A DNA stretch of 64,000 nt from Arthrobacter antibioticus (GCF_030063205.1 NZ_JASISQ010000001.1:547152-611151), one strand, 5' to 3'; counted from the first letter of the stretch, positions 26,441-35,402 are shown. Numbers and translations are program-made. The notes: generated from the letters alone by a model not told the origin.

Positions 26441-27850
26441 ATGCCCAGCTCGAAGACCTCATCAACTACACCGGCGCAACGACGCCGTCCAAAAACTTCA
26501 CCTGGCGGCTCCTCTGTGTTTGGGAGTGGACGCCTCGCCAGCCTTGTCGATTCGGTTCGTACGCAGCTATGGCCGGTACCTGTGGCCGCAATTATCGTAG
26601 CCGTTATTGCCGGCCAATTTTTGCCTTACCTGGATAAGGAAGTGCAAAATAACCTCCAACCGATGATCTCGGCTTGGATCTTTGGTGGCGGTCCGGACGC
26701 GGCAAGCAACCTCCTTCAGACAATCGCCGGTGCCATGGTCACGGTCACCGCCCTCACCTTTTCCCTCACCGTTGTGACATTGCAGCTAGCCAGCAGCCAG
26801 TTCTCCCCGCGCCTGCTGCGAACATTTACGCGTGACAGAGTTGTGCACTCTACCCTTGCTCTTTTTCTTGCCACCTTCGCATTCTCGCTGACCCTGCTGC
26901 GCAGTATCCGAACGTCTACGGATCTCAGCGAGGGGTTTGTCCCGAAAATCTCTGTCACGGTGGCTTTCCTGCTGGCCGTGGCAAGTGTCTTGGCGCTGGT
27001 TGGTTTCTTGTCACACCTTGCCCGGCAGATCCGGGTGGAGAGCATGCTGAAAACTGTTTACGATGAAACCGTCACCTCTCTTGGGCGGGTCTTTCCAGAG
27101 GACGAGGAACCTGACACTTTGGCGTCCAAGACGGCCCTTGAAAGTGGTGCGGGCTTCAGGCCCATCGAGAGCGGAGCTTCGGGCTTCCTCTTGACTGTCG
27201 ATGGTGCCGCCGTCTGTGCCGGCGCCGCAGAGGCAGGGGCCGTCGTCGTCTTTCAGAGCACCCCCGGTGACTCCTTGATTCAGGGCGTTCCATGCGCTCG
27301 AGCACGCTCCGCTGGCGGTGGCAGATTGGATGAGGAAGCATTCGTTGCGCTTTCCGACGCTGTACAGGCAAGTATGGGGATCGGGTTTGAACGCACCTCC
27401 GTCCAAGACGCCACTCTTGGACTGCAACAACTCTTGGATATTGCATCCCGAGCACTCTCCCCCGGTATCAATGACGCCACCACCGCCGTTCACGCCATTG
27501 GGCATGTCTCCGCGCTACTGTGCGGACTGGCGGATTGCAGCACAGGTCCGTACCTGGTGAGGGACGACGACGAGAACCCTCGCGTGCTCATGAAGCGGCC
27601 AACACTTTCTCACATGCTTGATATCGCCATGCGCCAGCTGTTGCAGTACGCAATGGATGACCCCCGTTCCGCTGAGCGCACAATCATCATGCTCCGTGAG
27701 CTGGCATGGGTGGACACAGCGGAAGAGCTTGATGAGACGCTGAAAATACAAAGCAGGCTGGCGGCGCAAGCTCTTAGAAACAGCGATCTTAGCGAGGCTG
27801 AAACTGAACGCATTTTAGCTATCATGAACGCTGACTACCCGGGCGTATAG
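26441..27850 (+). CDS. DUF2254 integral membrane protein
   Basis: A 469-residue protein with four N-terminal membrane segments (from VPVAAIIVAVIAGQFLP, through AGAMVTVTALTFSLTVVTLQLASSQFSPRLLR, to a fourth near residue 170) and a large cytoplasmic C-terminal half. The block QLASSQFSPRLLRTF is the DUF2254 signature, and GINDATTAVHAIGHVSALL is the conserved C-terminal motif. Function of the family is unknown; channel or mechanosensing roles have been guessed. No clear ribosome site precedes ATG 26441; a GTG at 26516 is possible. Confidence 0.85.
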   Translation: MPSSKTSSTTPAQRRRPKTSPGGSSVFGSGRLASLVDSVRTQLWPVPVAAIIVAVIAGQFLPYLDKEVQNNLQPMISAWIFGGGPDAASNLLQTIAGAMVTVTALTFSLTVVTLQLASSQFSPRLLRTFTRDRVVHSTLALFLATFAFSLTLLRSIRTSTDLSEGFVPKISVTVAFLLAVASVLALVGFLSHLARQIRVESMLKTVYDETVTSLGRVFPEDEEPDTLASKTALESGAGFRPIESGASGFLLTVDGAAVCAGAAEAGAVVVFQSTPGDSLIQGVPCARARSAGGGRLDEEAFVALSDAVQASMGIGFERTSVQDATLGLQQLLDIASRALSPGINDATTAVHAIGHVSALLCGLADCSTGPYLVRDDDENPRVLMKRPTLSHMLDIAMRQLLQYAMDDPRSAERTIIMLRELAWVDTAEELDETLKIQSRLAAQALRNSDLSEAETERILAIMNADYPGV

Positions 27851-27893
27851 ACAGTACACGCGGGCGGCTTCCGTTACTACTTCGGCCCAGTGC

Positions 27894-28103
27894 TCAAATC
27901 TTCTTTAGTGCCCCGCCTTTATGCATGGCAACGTGTTCTGTTTTATCACTCTTAATCTCATACTGGGGGTCATCCTCGCTGCACCGGCGCATATGACCTT
28001 TGTACTGAACATCTTGGTTATGCACCTTGACGATTTTTCCTTCCACATATCCTGCCTCGGAGTTCCACCGCACGTGGTCTCCTACGGAGAATTCTTGTGA
28101 CAT
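27894..28103 (-). CDS. DUF2945 small protein (HVA1/tudor-like)
   Basis: A 69-residue protein built on the DUF2945 pattern: FSVGDHVRWNSEAGYVEGKIVKVH, then a basic segment, then SDKTEHVAMHKGGALKKI. Such proteins are small beta-barrel domains of unknown function, often near stress genes. The ATG at 28103 follows AAGGAGC with seven bases of spacing and overlaps the stop of the upstream gene, so both belong to one unit. Confidence 0.8.
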   Translation of the reverse strand: MSQEFSVGDHVRWNSEAGYVEGKIVKVHNQDVQYKGHMRRCSEDDPQYEIKSDKTEHVAMHKGGALKKI

Positions 28104-28621
28104 CAACTTGCTCCTTTTTGCTCATCTGGTCCCGGCGGTAGCGAATAATGCTCCAACGGCACAGCCTCATGGTTGACGCGCCCATGCGTACGGCGTTGCT
28201 CTTTCATCTCCGCCTCAAACAGGTGGCGTTTTCCCTCAACGAGGTGGTGACGAGCATGTTTCTCCGCGGCCTTGAAATCCTTGTAATAGCCAGCGTCATA
28301 CTCCTCAACTATTTGAAAAGTCCAACGCCCACCGAGGACGTTGCGGCCAACGATGTCCCGCTCGATGCTATTTGCCATGTCCACGTGGCCGGCGTCCCGA
28401 AGCAATGAAAGCGCCTCTCCCAAAGCAAGATCGGCTTTTCCCGTTAACCGGTGGAAGCCGTACAACAGTCCTCGGGCATGTTCCACCACTTCGAGGGCTT
28501 CGGAGAGCTTCCCTAGAGCCTGCACTGTCTCATCGCTGATGCCCGCTCCCCGTCGGTGGCGGGCATCCGGTCCGTCCTGCGCTGGCGAAGGTTTCATAAC
28601 CCACAGCATAGATCCATCCAC
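28103..28621 (-). CDS. Conserved hypothetical protein, function unknown
   Basis: About 164-172 residues, soluble and mostly helical, with ALGKLSEALEVVEHARGLLYGFHRLTGKADLALGEALSLLRDAGH as its central part (positions about 36-80) and a basic/acidic C-terminal half. No known family recognised. Three in-frame ATGs lie in the first nine codons (28621, 28609, 28597) and none has a convincing ribosome site. Coupled to the DUF2945 gene downstream by a TGATG overlap. Confidence 0.7.
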   Translation of the reverse strand: MDGSMLWVMKPSPAQDGPDARHRRGAGISDETVQALGKLSEALEVVEHARGLLYGFHRLTGKADLALGEALSLLRDAGHVDMANSIERDIVGRNVLGGRWTFQIVEEYDAGYYKDFKAAEKHARHHLVEGKRHLFEAEMKEQRRTHGRVNHEAVPLEHYSLPPGPDEQKGAS

Positions 28622-28655
28622 AGCTTAGATCCAGAACAACAGAATGAGGCTTGTT

Positions 28656-30065
28656 TTACAGCTCTATTTGCTCAATATCATCGGCCAACCATTTTTCCCC
28701 ATCCCACATAACATTGGCTGCCAGAGGTAGTTGATGGGAGGCGCTCTCTACAATATGCATAAGGTATCCGGCCGTATTGGGGAAGGCGACCAGGTCTCCC
28801 GGTGCAACACCTGCAGGGAATTCCAGGCGCCGGCGCAGGAGCAGCTCCTCCTCTATGCAGTAGGCACCCACTAAGAACGCACTACCTACTTTTCTCGTCC
28901 TGCCCGGTTGTTCGGCATGGATCAGGATCGGATCAACAAGGAAGTCAGCGGAGGTAGATCTGCATTGTGTTCGGTTCATATGCAAGCCCACGAGCGGTAC
29001 ACCATCGCTGCGGGTCTTGGTGAATGCGACCTCGGCCAGGGTGAGCCCGCAGCCGTCTAGCAATGACCGTCCCGGTTCACAGCGCAGCTGAATCTGCGCA
29101 CTGGACAATGCTGAGCCGATCGAAGAAGACTCGGATTCGGGCACATACCTCAGGACCTGTTCCAGCCACGGACCACGAATAAGTTCTTGATGATACGGAT
29201 ATACGGCGGAACCGGGAGTGCTTGCCGAGGCACCCAGTCTGTCTGATTTCCATGTCAGCGTTTCGTCACCGGTAGGCAAGTGCGCCAACGTGGACCAAAA
29301 ATCTCTCCACTGCTCCGCGCTGTCCACGTAGGACATAGGTATCCCACCACCCATGTCCACAAAAGTTGGTTCGTGGCCTATTGCTTGGAGCTCTTTGATG
29401 ACAGCCAGCGCCTGGTTGATTCCAAGCGATCGTGCGTGCGCGCTGTAACCGTTGAGGTGAAAGTGGATGCCGGTCACCTTGACACTGTTTCCTAGTTCGA
29501 CCTCGGTCAGTAGTTCCAGCCACTGTCCGGCCAGGAGCCCGAAACGGGTGGGCGGGACTGAGGGGTGGTCAATAACAAGCCGTAGCGCCACGGTGACGGC
29601 CTCGCTACCGCGGCTCGCGAGGTCAAGCACATCGCGGAACTCATCTTCGTTGTCCAGGCTGATGGTCACTGCGGACTTGATGGCCAGCTCAAGCAAATCC
29701 TTGGACTTCACCGCGGCGCTCACAATGATCCTATCGGCGCGAACCCCACGCTGAAGGCACTGACGTAGCTCGTTCAGACTTGCGACATCGACTCCGCATT
29801 CCTCACGGACGGCTTGGTCAATAGCCCCCAGCGTCTTGTTCGCCTTACGCGCGTAAAAGATTTGGAAGTCGATTTCGTGGGTGGCTGCGGCTGCTCGCAA
29901 CTCTTTGACGTTGCGCCCCATAGCGCTGAATTCGTGAATGTTTACTGGGGAACCGTGAGTCTTCACTAGTTTCTTGCAGAGCACAGGGTTGGCCAGCAGT
30001 TCCTCCATCCAAGGCTCGAGCCGGGCTGTTAAGGGTGCTGTACCGTACATTTTTGTTTGCATCAT
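28656..30065 (-). CDS. Y4yA-type PLP-dependent enzyme (fold-type III decarboxylase-like)
   Basis: A 469-residue alanine-racemase-fold enzyme related to diaminopimelate and ornithine decarboxylases. The PLP lysine is Lys74 in FYARKANKT (canonical YAxKAN). A phosphate-binding GGGIPMSY is near residue 240, and the RCEPGRSLLDGCG region is near 333. Length and context match the Y4yA family rather than LysA. It is the last gene of a three-gene unit with an FAD/NAD(P)-binding protein and a cysteine-synthase-like protein. The likely theme is synthesis of an unusual amino-acid-derived metabolite; the product is unknown. Confidence 0.78.
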   Translation of the reverse strand: MMQTKMYGTAPLTARLEPWMEELLANPVLCKKLVKTHGSPVNIHEFSAMGRNVKELRAAAATHEIDFQIFYARKANKTLGAIDQAVREECGVDVASLNELRQCLQRGVRADRIIVSAAVKSKDLLELAIKSAVTISLDNEDEFRDVLDLASRGSEAVTVALRLVIDHPSVPPTRFGLLAGQWLELLTEVELGNSVKVTGIHFHLNGYSAHARSLGINQALAVIKELQAIGHEPTFVDMGGGIPMSYVDSAEQWRDFWSTLAHLPTGDETLTWKSDRLGASASTPGSAVYPYHQELIRGPWLEQVLRYVPESESSSIGSALSSAQIQLRCEPGRSLLDGCGLTLAEVAFTKTRSDGVPLVGLHMNRTQCRSTSADFLVDPILIHAEQPGRTRKVGSAFLVGAYCIEEELLLRRRLEFPAGVAPGDLVAFPNTAGYLMHIVESASHQLPLAANVMWDGEKWLADDIEQIEL

Positions 30066-30071
30066 TACGTC

Positions 30072-31718
30072 CTAAGCGTCGAGTTGATGTGTCACGAGGG
30101 CGGTGAGGCGGTGAGCCCACCCACCGTATTCTCGATGGAGAGAGCGGTTCAGGGTGTCATGGCCCAGCGTTGGATCTTCGGTAGGACGGCCCAGTGCCGC
30201 CAATGATTCACTTCTGGAGCCGTCCTGTGCCAAGCAGGTGCCGTCCAGATCTGTGCGCAGACCACGGTCACCAGCTCGAACTGATACTGCCCCGTTTTGC
30301 AGCAGCGTCTCCACCAATTCGTTGTGAGGGCGGCCCTCCGGTGCCGGTGATTGGAGCGCACCGGGTCCTGGCGTTACGGCGTCAATGAGCACCGTACCTT
30401 GCGGCAGCGGCTCTTGCGGCAGGGATTCATGCGGTGCAGCAACGTGAAGGATCCCGGCGTCGAACAATGCCACCATTTTGCGTGCGGTGAGCTCCGGAGG
30501 ACCGAACGTGAACTTTTCGAGGTTGTGGGCAACCCGTCTGAAACGTTTCCACTCTCTGGTGCTCCGTGGCACCCTGTCTAACGCCGCAACCAGCTCTGCA
30601 TAAAGTCCAGACCACACTCTTGCCCAAAGCCACCCGGTAGTGACTGGTGCTTCGAGGTGGTTTACAGCCAGAGAATTTCGCAAGGATTCAGCAGCAGTGA
30701 AAGTCTTCGCCGGAATCGGAGGATCTAAGGTGGCCTCCACCGACAAACCCATGAAAGCCGTTCGCCACAGCGTCAGCGCGCTCACCGATGAGTCCATGAG
30801 TTGGGCACATTCTTGGGCACAGTGGAGTAAAAGCACCCACATTTTATTTAAGGGCACCACTTCACATCCCGGATCGTGAGCATCGCGGCCCCATTGTCGC
30901 AGCAGTCCTTGGTACTGCTGTATGCAGGCAAGAACTCCGGCTGGCACAATCTCAGTCTTCGGGTCCATGAGCCTGCCACTTGGCGAGTAGAATATAATTT
31001 TCCGTGGCTCTCCCCCACTGGCCACGTACTGTATTTGCTTAGGGTCCCCGGCATTTTCCTCGGAGCGTTGCCACGTGCCGCCTCGGCCTTCTGTCAGGAG
31101 CAGAGCGACGTCGTAGGCCGTCAATGCAGCCCCGCGAACCCAGACCGTACTTTCGGCGTCAATGGCTACTTCCGACACTGATGAATAGTCCCCGATCAGA
31201 GGACTGGAGTTCAATGCAGCCGCGAGAGGTTTCGGGACGGTTGTGTGAGCTAAACCGTGTCCCGTGGCGAGGAGCACCTCGTCATAGTGACGGACTCCAA
31301 ATGATCCGTTTATACGCCATTTCTGACCTTCACGTTCAATTGTGGTGACCACGAAGGGCAGGTGTGCCAAGGACATGTTCCCGAACTGACACATAAGCTG
31401 GAATTGTTCTTGCAAGTAACGACCCACAAGCGCACGAGGCGGATATTTTTCTCCGGACAGATGAGGTGACACTCTGTTCACCCACAGGTCGAAGCTCTCG
31501 GCACTCAGCGTAGACGAGGCGTCCACGATGTGCGCACTGACGTTCAGTCGCAAGACTTCAGGCTGGTTCTCCCGCCATACACTTCCAGAGCCGGGAGGCA
31601 GGGGATCATAAACATCTACCGCGAGTTCTCTGGCAGCGGTGGCTGGCAGTGCATCGTGGAGCGCAAGCAGAGCAAAAAGACTTTTAGGTCCGCCCCCTAT
31701 GACGGCTAGGCGTATCAA
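30072..31718 (-). CDS. FAD/NAD(P)-binding protein (NAD_binding_9 type)
   Basis: A 548-residue flavoprotein-like protein starting with the dinucleotide motif LAVIGGGPKSLFALLAL. It then has RLNVSAHIVDASS and LATGHGLAHT, typical of the FAD/NAD(P)-binding group that resembles ornithine/lysine N-hydroxylases but is mostly uncharacterised. It overlaps the upstream cysteine-synthase-like gene by four bases and ends six bases before the Y4yA-type gene, so the three are translated from one message. It may hydroxylate or oxidise the amino-acid product of its neighbours; this is inference. Confidence 0.75.
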   Translation of the reverse strand: MIRLAVIGGGPKSLFALLALHDALPATAARELAVDVYDPLPPGSGSVWRENQPEVLRLNVSAHIVDASSTLSAESFDLWVNRVSPHLSGEKYPPRALVGRYLQEQFQLMCQFGNMSLAHLPFVVTTIEREGQKWRINGSFGVRHYDEVLLATGHGLAHTTVPKPLAAALNSSPLIGDYSSVSEVAIDAESTVWVRGAALTAYDVALLLTEGRGGTWQRSEENAGDPKQIQYVASGGEPRKIIFYSPSGRLMDPKTEIVPAGVLACIQQYQGLLRQWGRDAHDPGCEVVPLNKMWVLLLHCAQECAQLMDSSVSALTLWRTAFMGLSVEATLDPPIPAKTFTAAESLRNSLAVNHLEAPVTTGWLWARVWSGLYAELVAALDRVPRSTREWKRFRRVAHNLEKFTFGPPELTARKMVALFDAGILHVAAPHESLPQEPLPQGTVLIDAVTPGPGALQSPAPEGRPHNELVETLLQNGAVSVRAGDRGLRTDLDGTCLAQDGSRSESLAALGRPTEDPTLGHDTLNRSLHREYGGWAHRLTALVTHQLDA

Positions 31719-32710
31719 TTCTCTGAAAAATCGTCAAAGTAAGCTTCATCTGTAGTTGGTTCTGCTTGGAATGTTCTGCGCACCCATTCATCGTTGTACA
31801 CAGTCTGCAGATAGGGTACCCCTGTGTCGTGAACAATGAATGCGACACGAGTACCGGTCTCGAGGCTGGGTATCAAGCTTCTCATAGCGGCCACGATGGC
31901 ACCCGTGGAAGCTCCGGCCAGGATGCCTTCACGGCGTGCCAGAAACCTACAGCCGCGCACCATTGCAATTTCTTCGATCTGGCAGACAATATCCGGTTTA
32001 GCCGATGCAGATAATTCTGGCAGCACCCCGGCGCCAAGCCCCGGGAGTCTGCGCGTACCGGCTTGCCCGCCAAAGAGCACTGAGCCAACCGAATCAACAG
32101 CCACAACTTTGGTGTCCAGACCATGCGCGCGAATGTATTGCTGGCAGCCAAGAAGGGTCCCGGTAGTACTCGTGGCAACAAAAAGATAATCCAGTTTCCC
32201 TTCACAGGCGGCCATAATCTCAGGCATCGTGGACTCGAAATGGGCACGTGGATTGGCCAGAGAACCATACTGGTTTGTGGTGACGGAACCCGCGTGCTTT
32301 GCTAAGAGGTCCTCAACCCGACGACGGCGGGCGGCGAGCTTGTTCCCGTCTGCGGGGTTTAGAACACGATCCACAGTTGCCCCGTACACTTCCATCAGTT
32401 GCAGGGCAAGAGGATTGGCGTTCTCATCGACAACTGCAACGAACGTGATGCCACGCACCACGCACTGGCGTGCCAACGCTATACCTAAATTTCCAGACGT
32501 AGACTCTATGATCATGCCGCCTACCTGCAGCGCCCCCGTGCGCAGGAGCTCTTCGATCAACCCGTGAGCCGTCCGCTCCTTAGTACTGCCAGCCAGTTGG
32601 AGCAGATCAAGTTTGGCGTAAACCTCCACCTCGGAGGATTCAAAGAGGCGCCGCAGATTCACCGTCGGAGTTGCGAATGGTTTTAGCGTTCCCGAATTGT
32701 TCAAAAACAT
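31715..32710 (-). CDS. Cysteine-synthase-like PLP enzyme (SbnA/Y4xP type)
   Basis: A 331-residue fold-type II PLP enzyme. The PLP lysine is Lys44 in LAGSTKERTA (canonical PGGSVKDR), the substrate loop is ESTSGNLGIALA near residue 70, and the phosphate-binding GTLLG is near 183. Divergence from CysK and the operon with a type III PLP enzyme recall SbnA, which makes a diaminopropionate precursor from O-phosphoserine. Spacing is odd: GTGAGGA abuts the ATG at 32710, so the TTG at 32704 may be the true start. Confidence 0.8.
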   Translation of the reverse strand: MFLNNSGTLKPFATPTVNLRRLFESSEVEVYAKLDLLQLAGSTKERTAHGLIEELLRTGALQVGGMIIESTSGNLGIALARQCVVRGITFVAVVDENANPLALQLMEVYGATVDRVLNPADGNKLAARRRRVEDLLAKHAGSVTTNQYGSLANPRAHFESTMPEIMAACEGKLDYLFVATSTTGTLLGCQQYIRAHGLDTKVVAVDSVGSVLFGGQAGTRRLPGLGAGVLPELSASAKPDIVCQIEEIAMVRGCRFLARREGILAGASTGAIVAAMRSLIPSLETGTRVAFIVHDTGVPYLQTVYNDEWVRRTFQAEPTTDEAYFDDFSEN

Positions 32711-32848
32711 TCCTCACATTTCACTATGGCTCACGATCAGGTCCTGTGAAAAACAATCATAGACCAACGCTGGTGAAGCAAAGTCTGACCGCAATACACG
32801 ATACAACCGATGCCACCGATTCCGGAATAGTTCCCGCTTCGGTTATAG

Positions 32849-32886
32849 TTGTCATCTTCTCTTATATCCATAATGAGAAGTGACAA
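32849..32886. promoter_or_regulatory. Long imperfect inverted repeat, candidate operator
   Basis: GTCATCTTCTC (32851-32861) and GAGAAGTGAC (32875-32884) form an inverted repeat with one bulged base around an AT-rich centre. It lies between the minus-strand PLP cassette and the plus-strand 27-residue ORF, where promoters for both must be. It does not resemble a DtxR iron box. A regulator binding here could control both directions. Confidence 0.5.
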
Positions 32887-32909
32887 TCAAGAGGACGGGA
32901 TTAACTCAC

Positions 32910-32993
32910 ATGCGCGGAAATAGCCTTATTTGGACAATCGTCGGAGTTTTGGTGGCCATTGCGTTGGTCATCTGGATCGTTTCAGCGATCTAG
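32910..32993 (+). CDS. 27-residue single-helix membrane peptide
   Basis: A very short frame encoding MRGNSL followed by one hydrophobic helix (IWTIVGVLVAIALVIWIVSAI) to the stop. GGGA lies nine bases before the ATG. An inverted repeat is upstream and two hairpins downstream, so it looks like an independent small transcription unit. Function unknown; small stress-induced membrane peptides have this form. Confidence 0.5.
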   Translation: MRGNSLIWTIVGVLVAIALVIWIVSAI

Positions 32994-33020
32994 GACTAAA
33001 TCTCTTAGTAGCTACAGGGA

Positions 33021-33096
33021 TGCCTCCGGTTCCAACTATGGAGGCTTCTTGAAAAAGGGCTTGGGATACAAGAATTCCTTGTATCCCAAGCCTTTT
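33021..33096. terminator. Two hairpins, bidirectional terminator
   Basis: GCCTCC (33021-33026) pairs with GGAGGC (33039-33044). A long stem of about 19 bp follows, with left arm 33053-33072 (AAAAGGGCTTGGGATACAAG) and right arm 33078-33096 (CTTGTATCCCAAGCCTTTT), one bulged G and a small loop. A-run and T-run flanks on either side fit termination of the 27-residue ORF from the left and of the csbD-like gene from the right. Confidence 0.85.
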
Positions 33097-33118
33097 CAGC
33101 TGAACTACGGCTAGCTTC

Positions 33119-33349
33119 TTAGACTCCGTGTGCGGCTGCTCCGCCTTCAGTGTCATCCGTGTTCAGATCAGCATCGTCTTGTTCAAGGTGCGCCTTGGCA
33201 TCTGCCAGCTTATCCTTGGCAACACCTCTTGCCTGATCGAGTTTGCCGTCCATGATCTGGGAATGATCATCCGTAGCTCTACCCACAGTCTCTTTGATTT
33301 TGCCACCAATTTTATCTTTGGCCGCATCAAATTTTTCACCGATTCCCAT
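33119..33349 (-). CDS. CsbD-family stress protein
   Basis: A 76-residue hydrophilic protein with the CsbD pattern MGIGEKFDAAKDKIGGKIKE, then VGRATDD, then GKLDQARGVAKDKLADAK. CsbD-like proteins are abundant, intrinsically flexible general-stress proteins of unknown action. GGAGGA lies just upstream of the ATG. It ends beside a bidirectional terminator and begins a run of stress-type genes that continues to the trehalose operon. Confidence 0.88.
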   Translation of the reverse strand: MGIGEKFDAAKDKIGGKIKETVGRATDDHSQIMDGKLDQARGVAKDKLADAKAHLEQDDADLNTDDTEGGAAAHGV

Positions 33350-33445
33350 TGAATTCCTCCTGCTGTCGATACCGATTATGTGACCCTCACGGGAGCTATC
33401 AGAACCACTTTAGAAACAACTTTAGAAACTTCACTGACTGCTGAA

Positions 33446-33919
33446 TTACGCCTTCGCATCCCCTGCATCTTCAACATAGCTCTTACCCTCTTCAGTGGTA
33501 AAGACTACGAATTCAGCGGGCGGCTGGTCCTTTTTAGCTTGTTCCGACCGCGGTGTGGCAGGTTCGTCAATTGCGGACCGTTCAGCGTCGCCGAGCACGG
33601 CACCCAAACCTTTAGAGTCTTGGGTTACCTCACCAGCAGGAATGTGCTCTCCATCACCACGGGCATTCTGCGCCTCCTGAGTTTCTGTTCGCCCCGTATC
33701 GGAAAACGTCTGAACACCATTTCGAAGCCAACCAACATGAACATCAACTGCCCCGTTGTCAAGCTGCTGCACTGATGTCTCGATCTCATTGCGCGGCGCA
33801 CCCATTTCGATCAGCTTTTCCTCATAGGCGCCAACTAACTGACTTAACGATTCCTCAGTCCATTCGCCCTCCTGCATCCTGGTCGAAATTTCCACTGGTT
33901 CGTTAGTGCTTTCGTTCAT
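33446..33919 (-). CDS. Hypothetical acidic protein
   Basis: A 157-residue acidic protein without membrane segments. Residues about 5-65 (WTEESLSQLVGAYEEKLIEMG and VDVHVGWLRNG) look folded, whereas the remainder is low-complexity. The ATG at 33919 with GGAG six bases upstream is preferred to ATG 33931. No family recognised. It lies among stress genes (CsbD, YciF-like) on the same strand. Confidence 0.65.
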   Translation of the reverse strand: MNESTNEPVEISTRMQEGEWTEESLSQLVGAYEEKLIEMGAPRNEIETSVQQLDNGAVDVHVGWLRNGVQTFSDTGRTETQEAQNARGDGEHIPAGEVTQDSKGLGAVLGDAERSAIDEPATPRSEQAKKDQPPAEFVVFTTEEGKSYVEDAGDAKA

Positions 33920-34022
33920 CTCATTCTCCATTTTTTCTTACTAGATGCTTGCTGCTCCAGACAGACCGAAACTGGAATGCCGCTGATTGTTGGAACCGTC
34001 CTGTCTAGAAAGCTTACTGGTG

Positions 34023-34595
34023 TTAGATGCTGGATGGCGGCAGAAACGGCGGTACTTGAACGCTCGCATCCTGCACAGCACCGGCATCACCCTGATCCGC
34101 AGCATTCGTGGCATCAGCTCTCACAACAGCATCCGCGGCGGCTCTGATTCTCATGATGGCAGATTCTTCTTGGGCCAAATTTGAGCTCAATAGATGCACA
34201 ATTTCGGATACGCCACTGGCCTTGGCATGAGTGATGAGCGTTTCATAGACCGCGGTCTCGTAATGTTCGCTCTCCAATGCCCCTGCAAGTGCAACGGCGT
34301 CCACCAATGAATTATCCGTTTTGGCAGTGAACAACTTTGTCTCCTTGGCCAGACCTTTGGTGGTTGGCGAAGGCGACTGTTTGGCCTCCACGCCCAAAAG
34401 GGCGAAGCAGCGCAGTAGGTTTTCAATCTGCTGACGTGTTTCATGGGCATGCTCATGGAAGAGGCCCTTGAGATCGCTGCGCATGACGGTTTTTTCTAGC
34501 TCACCCAGCATCTCCAAGGAATCGTATTCCATGGTCAAGGCTGAACCGAGCTTGTAATTGAAGATCTCTTCGACAGTGGTGAAATGTTCGAACAT
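34023..34595 (-). CDS. YciE/YciF-type ferritin-like protein (DUF892)
   Basis: A 190-residue helical-bundle protein. The start FEHFTTVEEIFNYKLGSALTME and the pattern of Glu/His (EYDSLEMLGELE, HEHAHETRQQIENL, ESEHYETAVYETL, AQEESAI) match the DUF892/ferritin-like family, whose members bind di-metal centres and appear in stress responses. The frame is open to 34700, but ATG 34595 with GGAAGGA six bases upstream is the clear start. The last 35 residues are a disordered Ala/Asp/Pro tail. Confidence 0.82.
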   Translation of the reverse strand: MFEHFTTVEEIFNYKLGSALTMEYDSLEMLGELEKTVMRSDLKGLFHEHAHETRQQIENLLRCFALLGVEAKQSPSPTTKGLAKETKLFTAKTDNSLVDAVALAGALESEHYETAVYETLITHAKASGVSEIVHLLSSNLAQEESAIMRIRAAADAVVRADATNAADQGDAGAVQDASVQVPPFLPPSSI

Positions 34596-34918
34596 AGCTA
34601 GTCCTTCCGCATTCATGTAGGGCAAAACATGAACATTCTCTTCCGGTCCCATCATGGAAAAACCGCTGCCGACAGGGCCATGGAAACTCCCAAGTTTCAA
34701 AGGTTCGCTGTTCTGATGCCGCTGGCAGTTTCCAACTTTTACTCTAGCGAGGACGGCCTGAAATATCCATGATCCAAACGGCTTACAAACGCACCAGCCA
34801 GCGATGTCAGGGGTGGTTCTGAGCCAGTGCCCCGCTAGGTAGAACTGTAGACGCGGTGGCGGTGACTGGCTAGCATAAGCATCAATCGCACAAAGCCCCC
34901 CACGAAAGGCAACCGCAG

Positions 34919-35089
34919 ATGAATGATCGCCAGCCCATTGAGCCCGAACCTCTGGTACCGGATCCGTTTCCTAGCAATCCGAATCCGGCCTCACCTGTTG
35001 ACCCCACGGAACCGGTCCCTCCTGTTTCGGATCCAAACTCCCCAACTCACCCAGATCCGTTCCTCCCTCCAGTCCCTCCAGTAATTTAA
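34919..35089 (+). CDS. Short proline-rich protein, unknown
   Basis: A 56-residue frame dominated by Pro, Asp, Glu and Val (PEPLVPDPFPSNPNP, PFLPPVPPVI). AAAGG lies nine bases before the ATG. It is followed in the same direction by another disordered small protein. No family recognised; composition suggests an unstructured stress or surface-associated peptide. The frame could also be chance in Pro-coding sequence. Confidence 0.45.
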   Translation: MNDRQPIEPEPLVPDPFPSNPNPASPVDPTEPVPPVSDPNSPTHPDPFLPPVPPVI

Positions 35090-35153
35090 TTTTTCCAGAT
35101 CATCAGGCACGGCATCAACACCTAAGGACAGCATCACGACTAAGGAGAACACG

Positions 35154-35402
35154 ATGAGCACGAGCAAATCCGAAAACCCCAGCAGCCCCAGCAACCCCAG
35201 CAACAAGGAACCGGCCGAAGGTGGATACGGCTCGCCAACTCCGGAGGATGAGGTGCCGGGGAACAAAACTCAACAGGACAACGAATCTGCTGTGGACCTT
35301 CCATCAACGGAGGCCCCCTTGGATGAGGGTAACGCTGGGCCAACCAGTGCCGACCGCGAGTCATTCTCCTCCGAACCTGATGGCGAAGCCTCCGGTCAGT
35401 AA
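35154..35402 (+). CDS. Small disordered hydrophilic protein
   Basis: An 82-residue Ser/Pro/Glu/Gly-rich protein starting MSTSKSENPSSPSNPS. AAGGAG is well placed before the ATG at 35154. No hydrophobic core is visible, so it is probably intrinsically disordered. Unknown function. Lies 65 bases after the Pro-rich ORF and about 250 bases upstream of the trehalose operon. Confidence 0.6.
   Translation: MSTSKSENPSSPSNPSNKEPAEGGYGSPTPEDEVPGNKTQQDNESAVDLPSTEAPLDEGNAGPTSADRESFSSEPDGEASGQ

Noticed and set aside
27011-27505. 164-residue minus-strand ORF opposite the DUF2254 gene
   Set aside because: Low-complexity Cys/Gly composition, fully antisense to a recognised gene.
32711-32909. DtxR-type iron box controlling the PLP cassette
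   Set aside because: The inverted repeat present does not match the known iron-box pattern.
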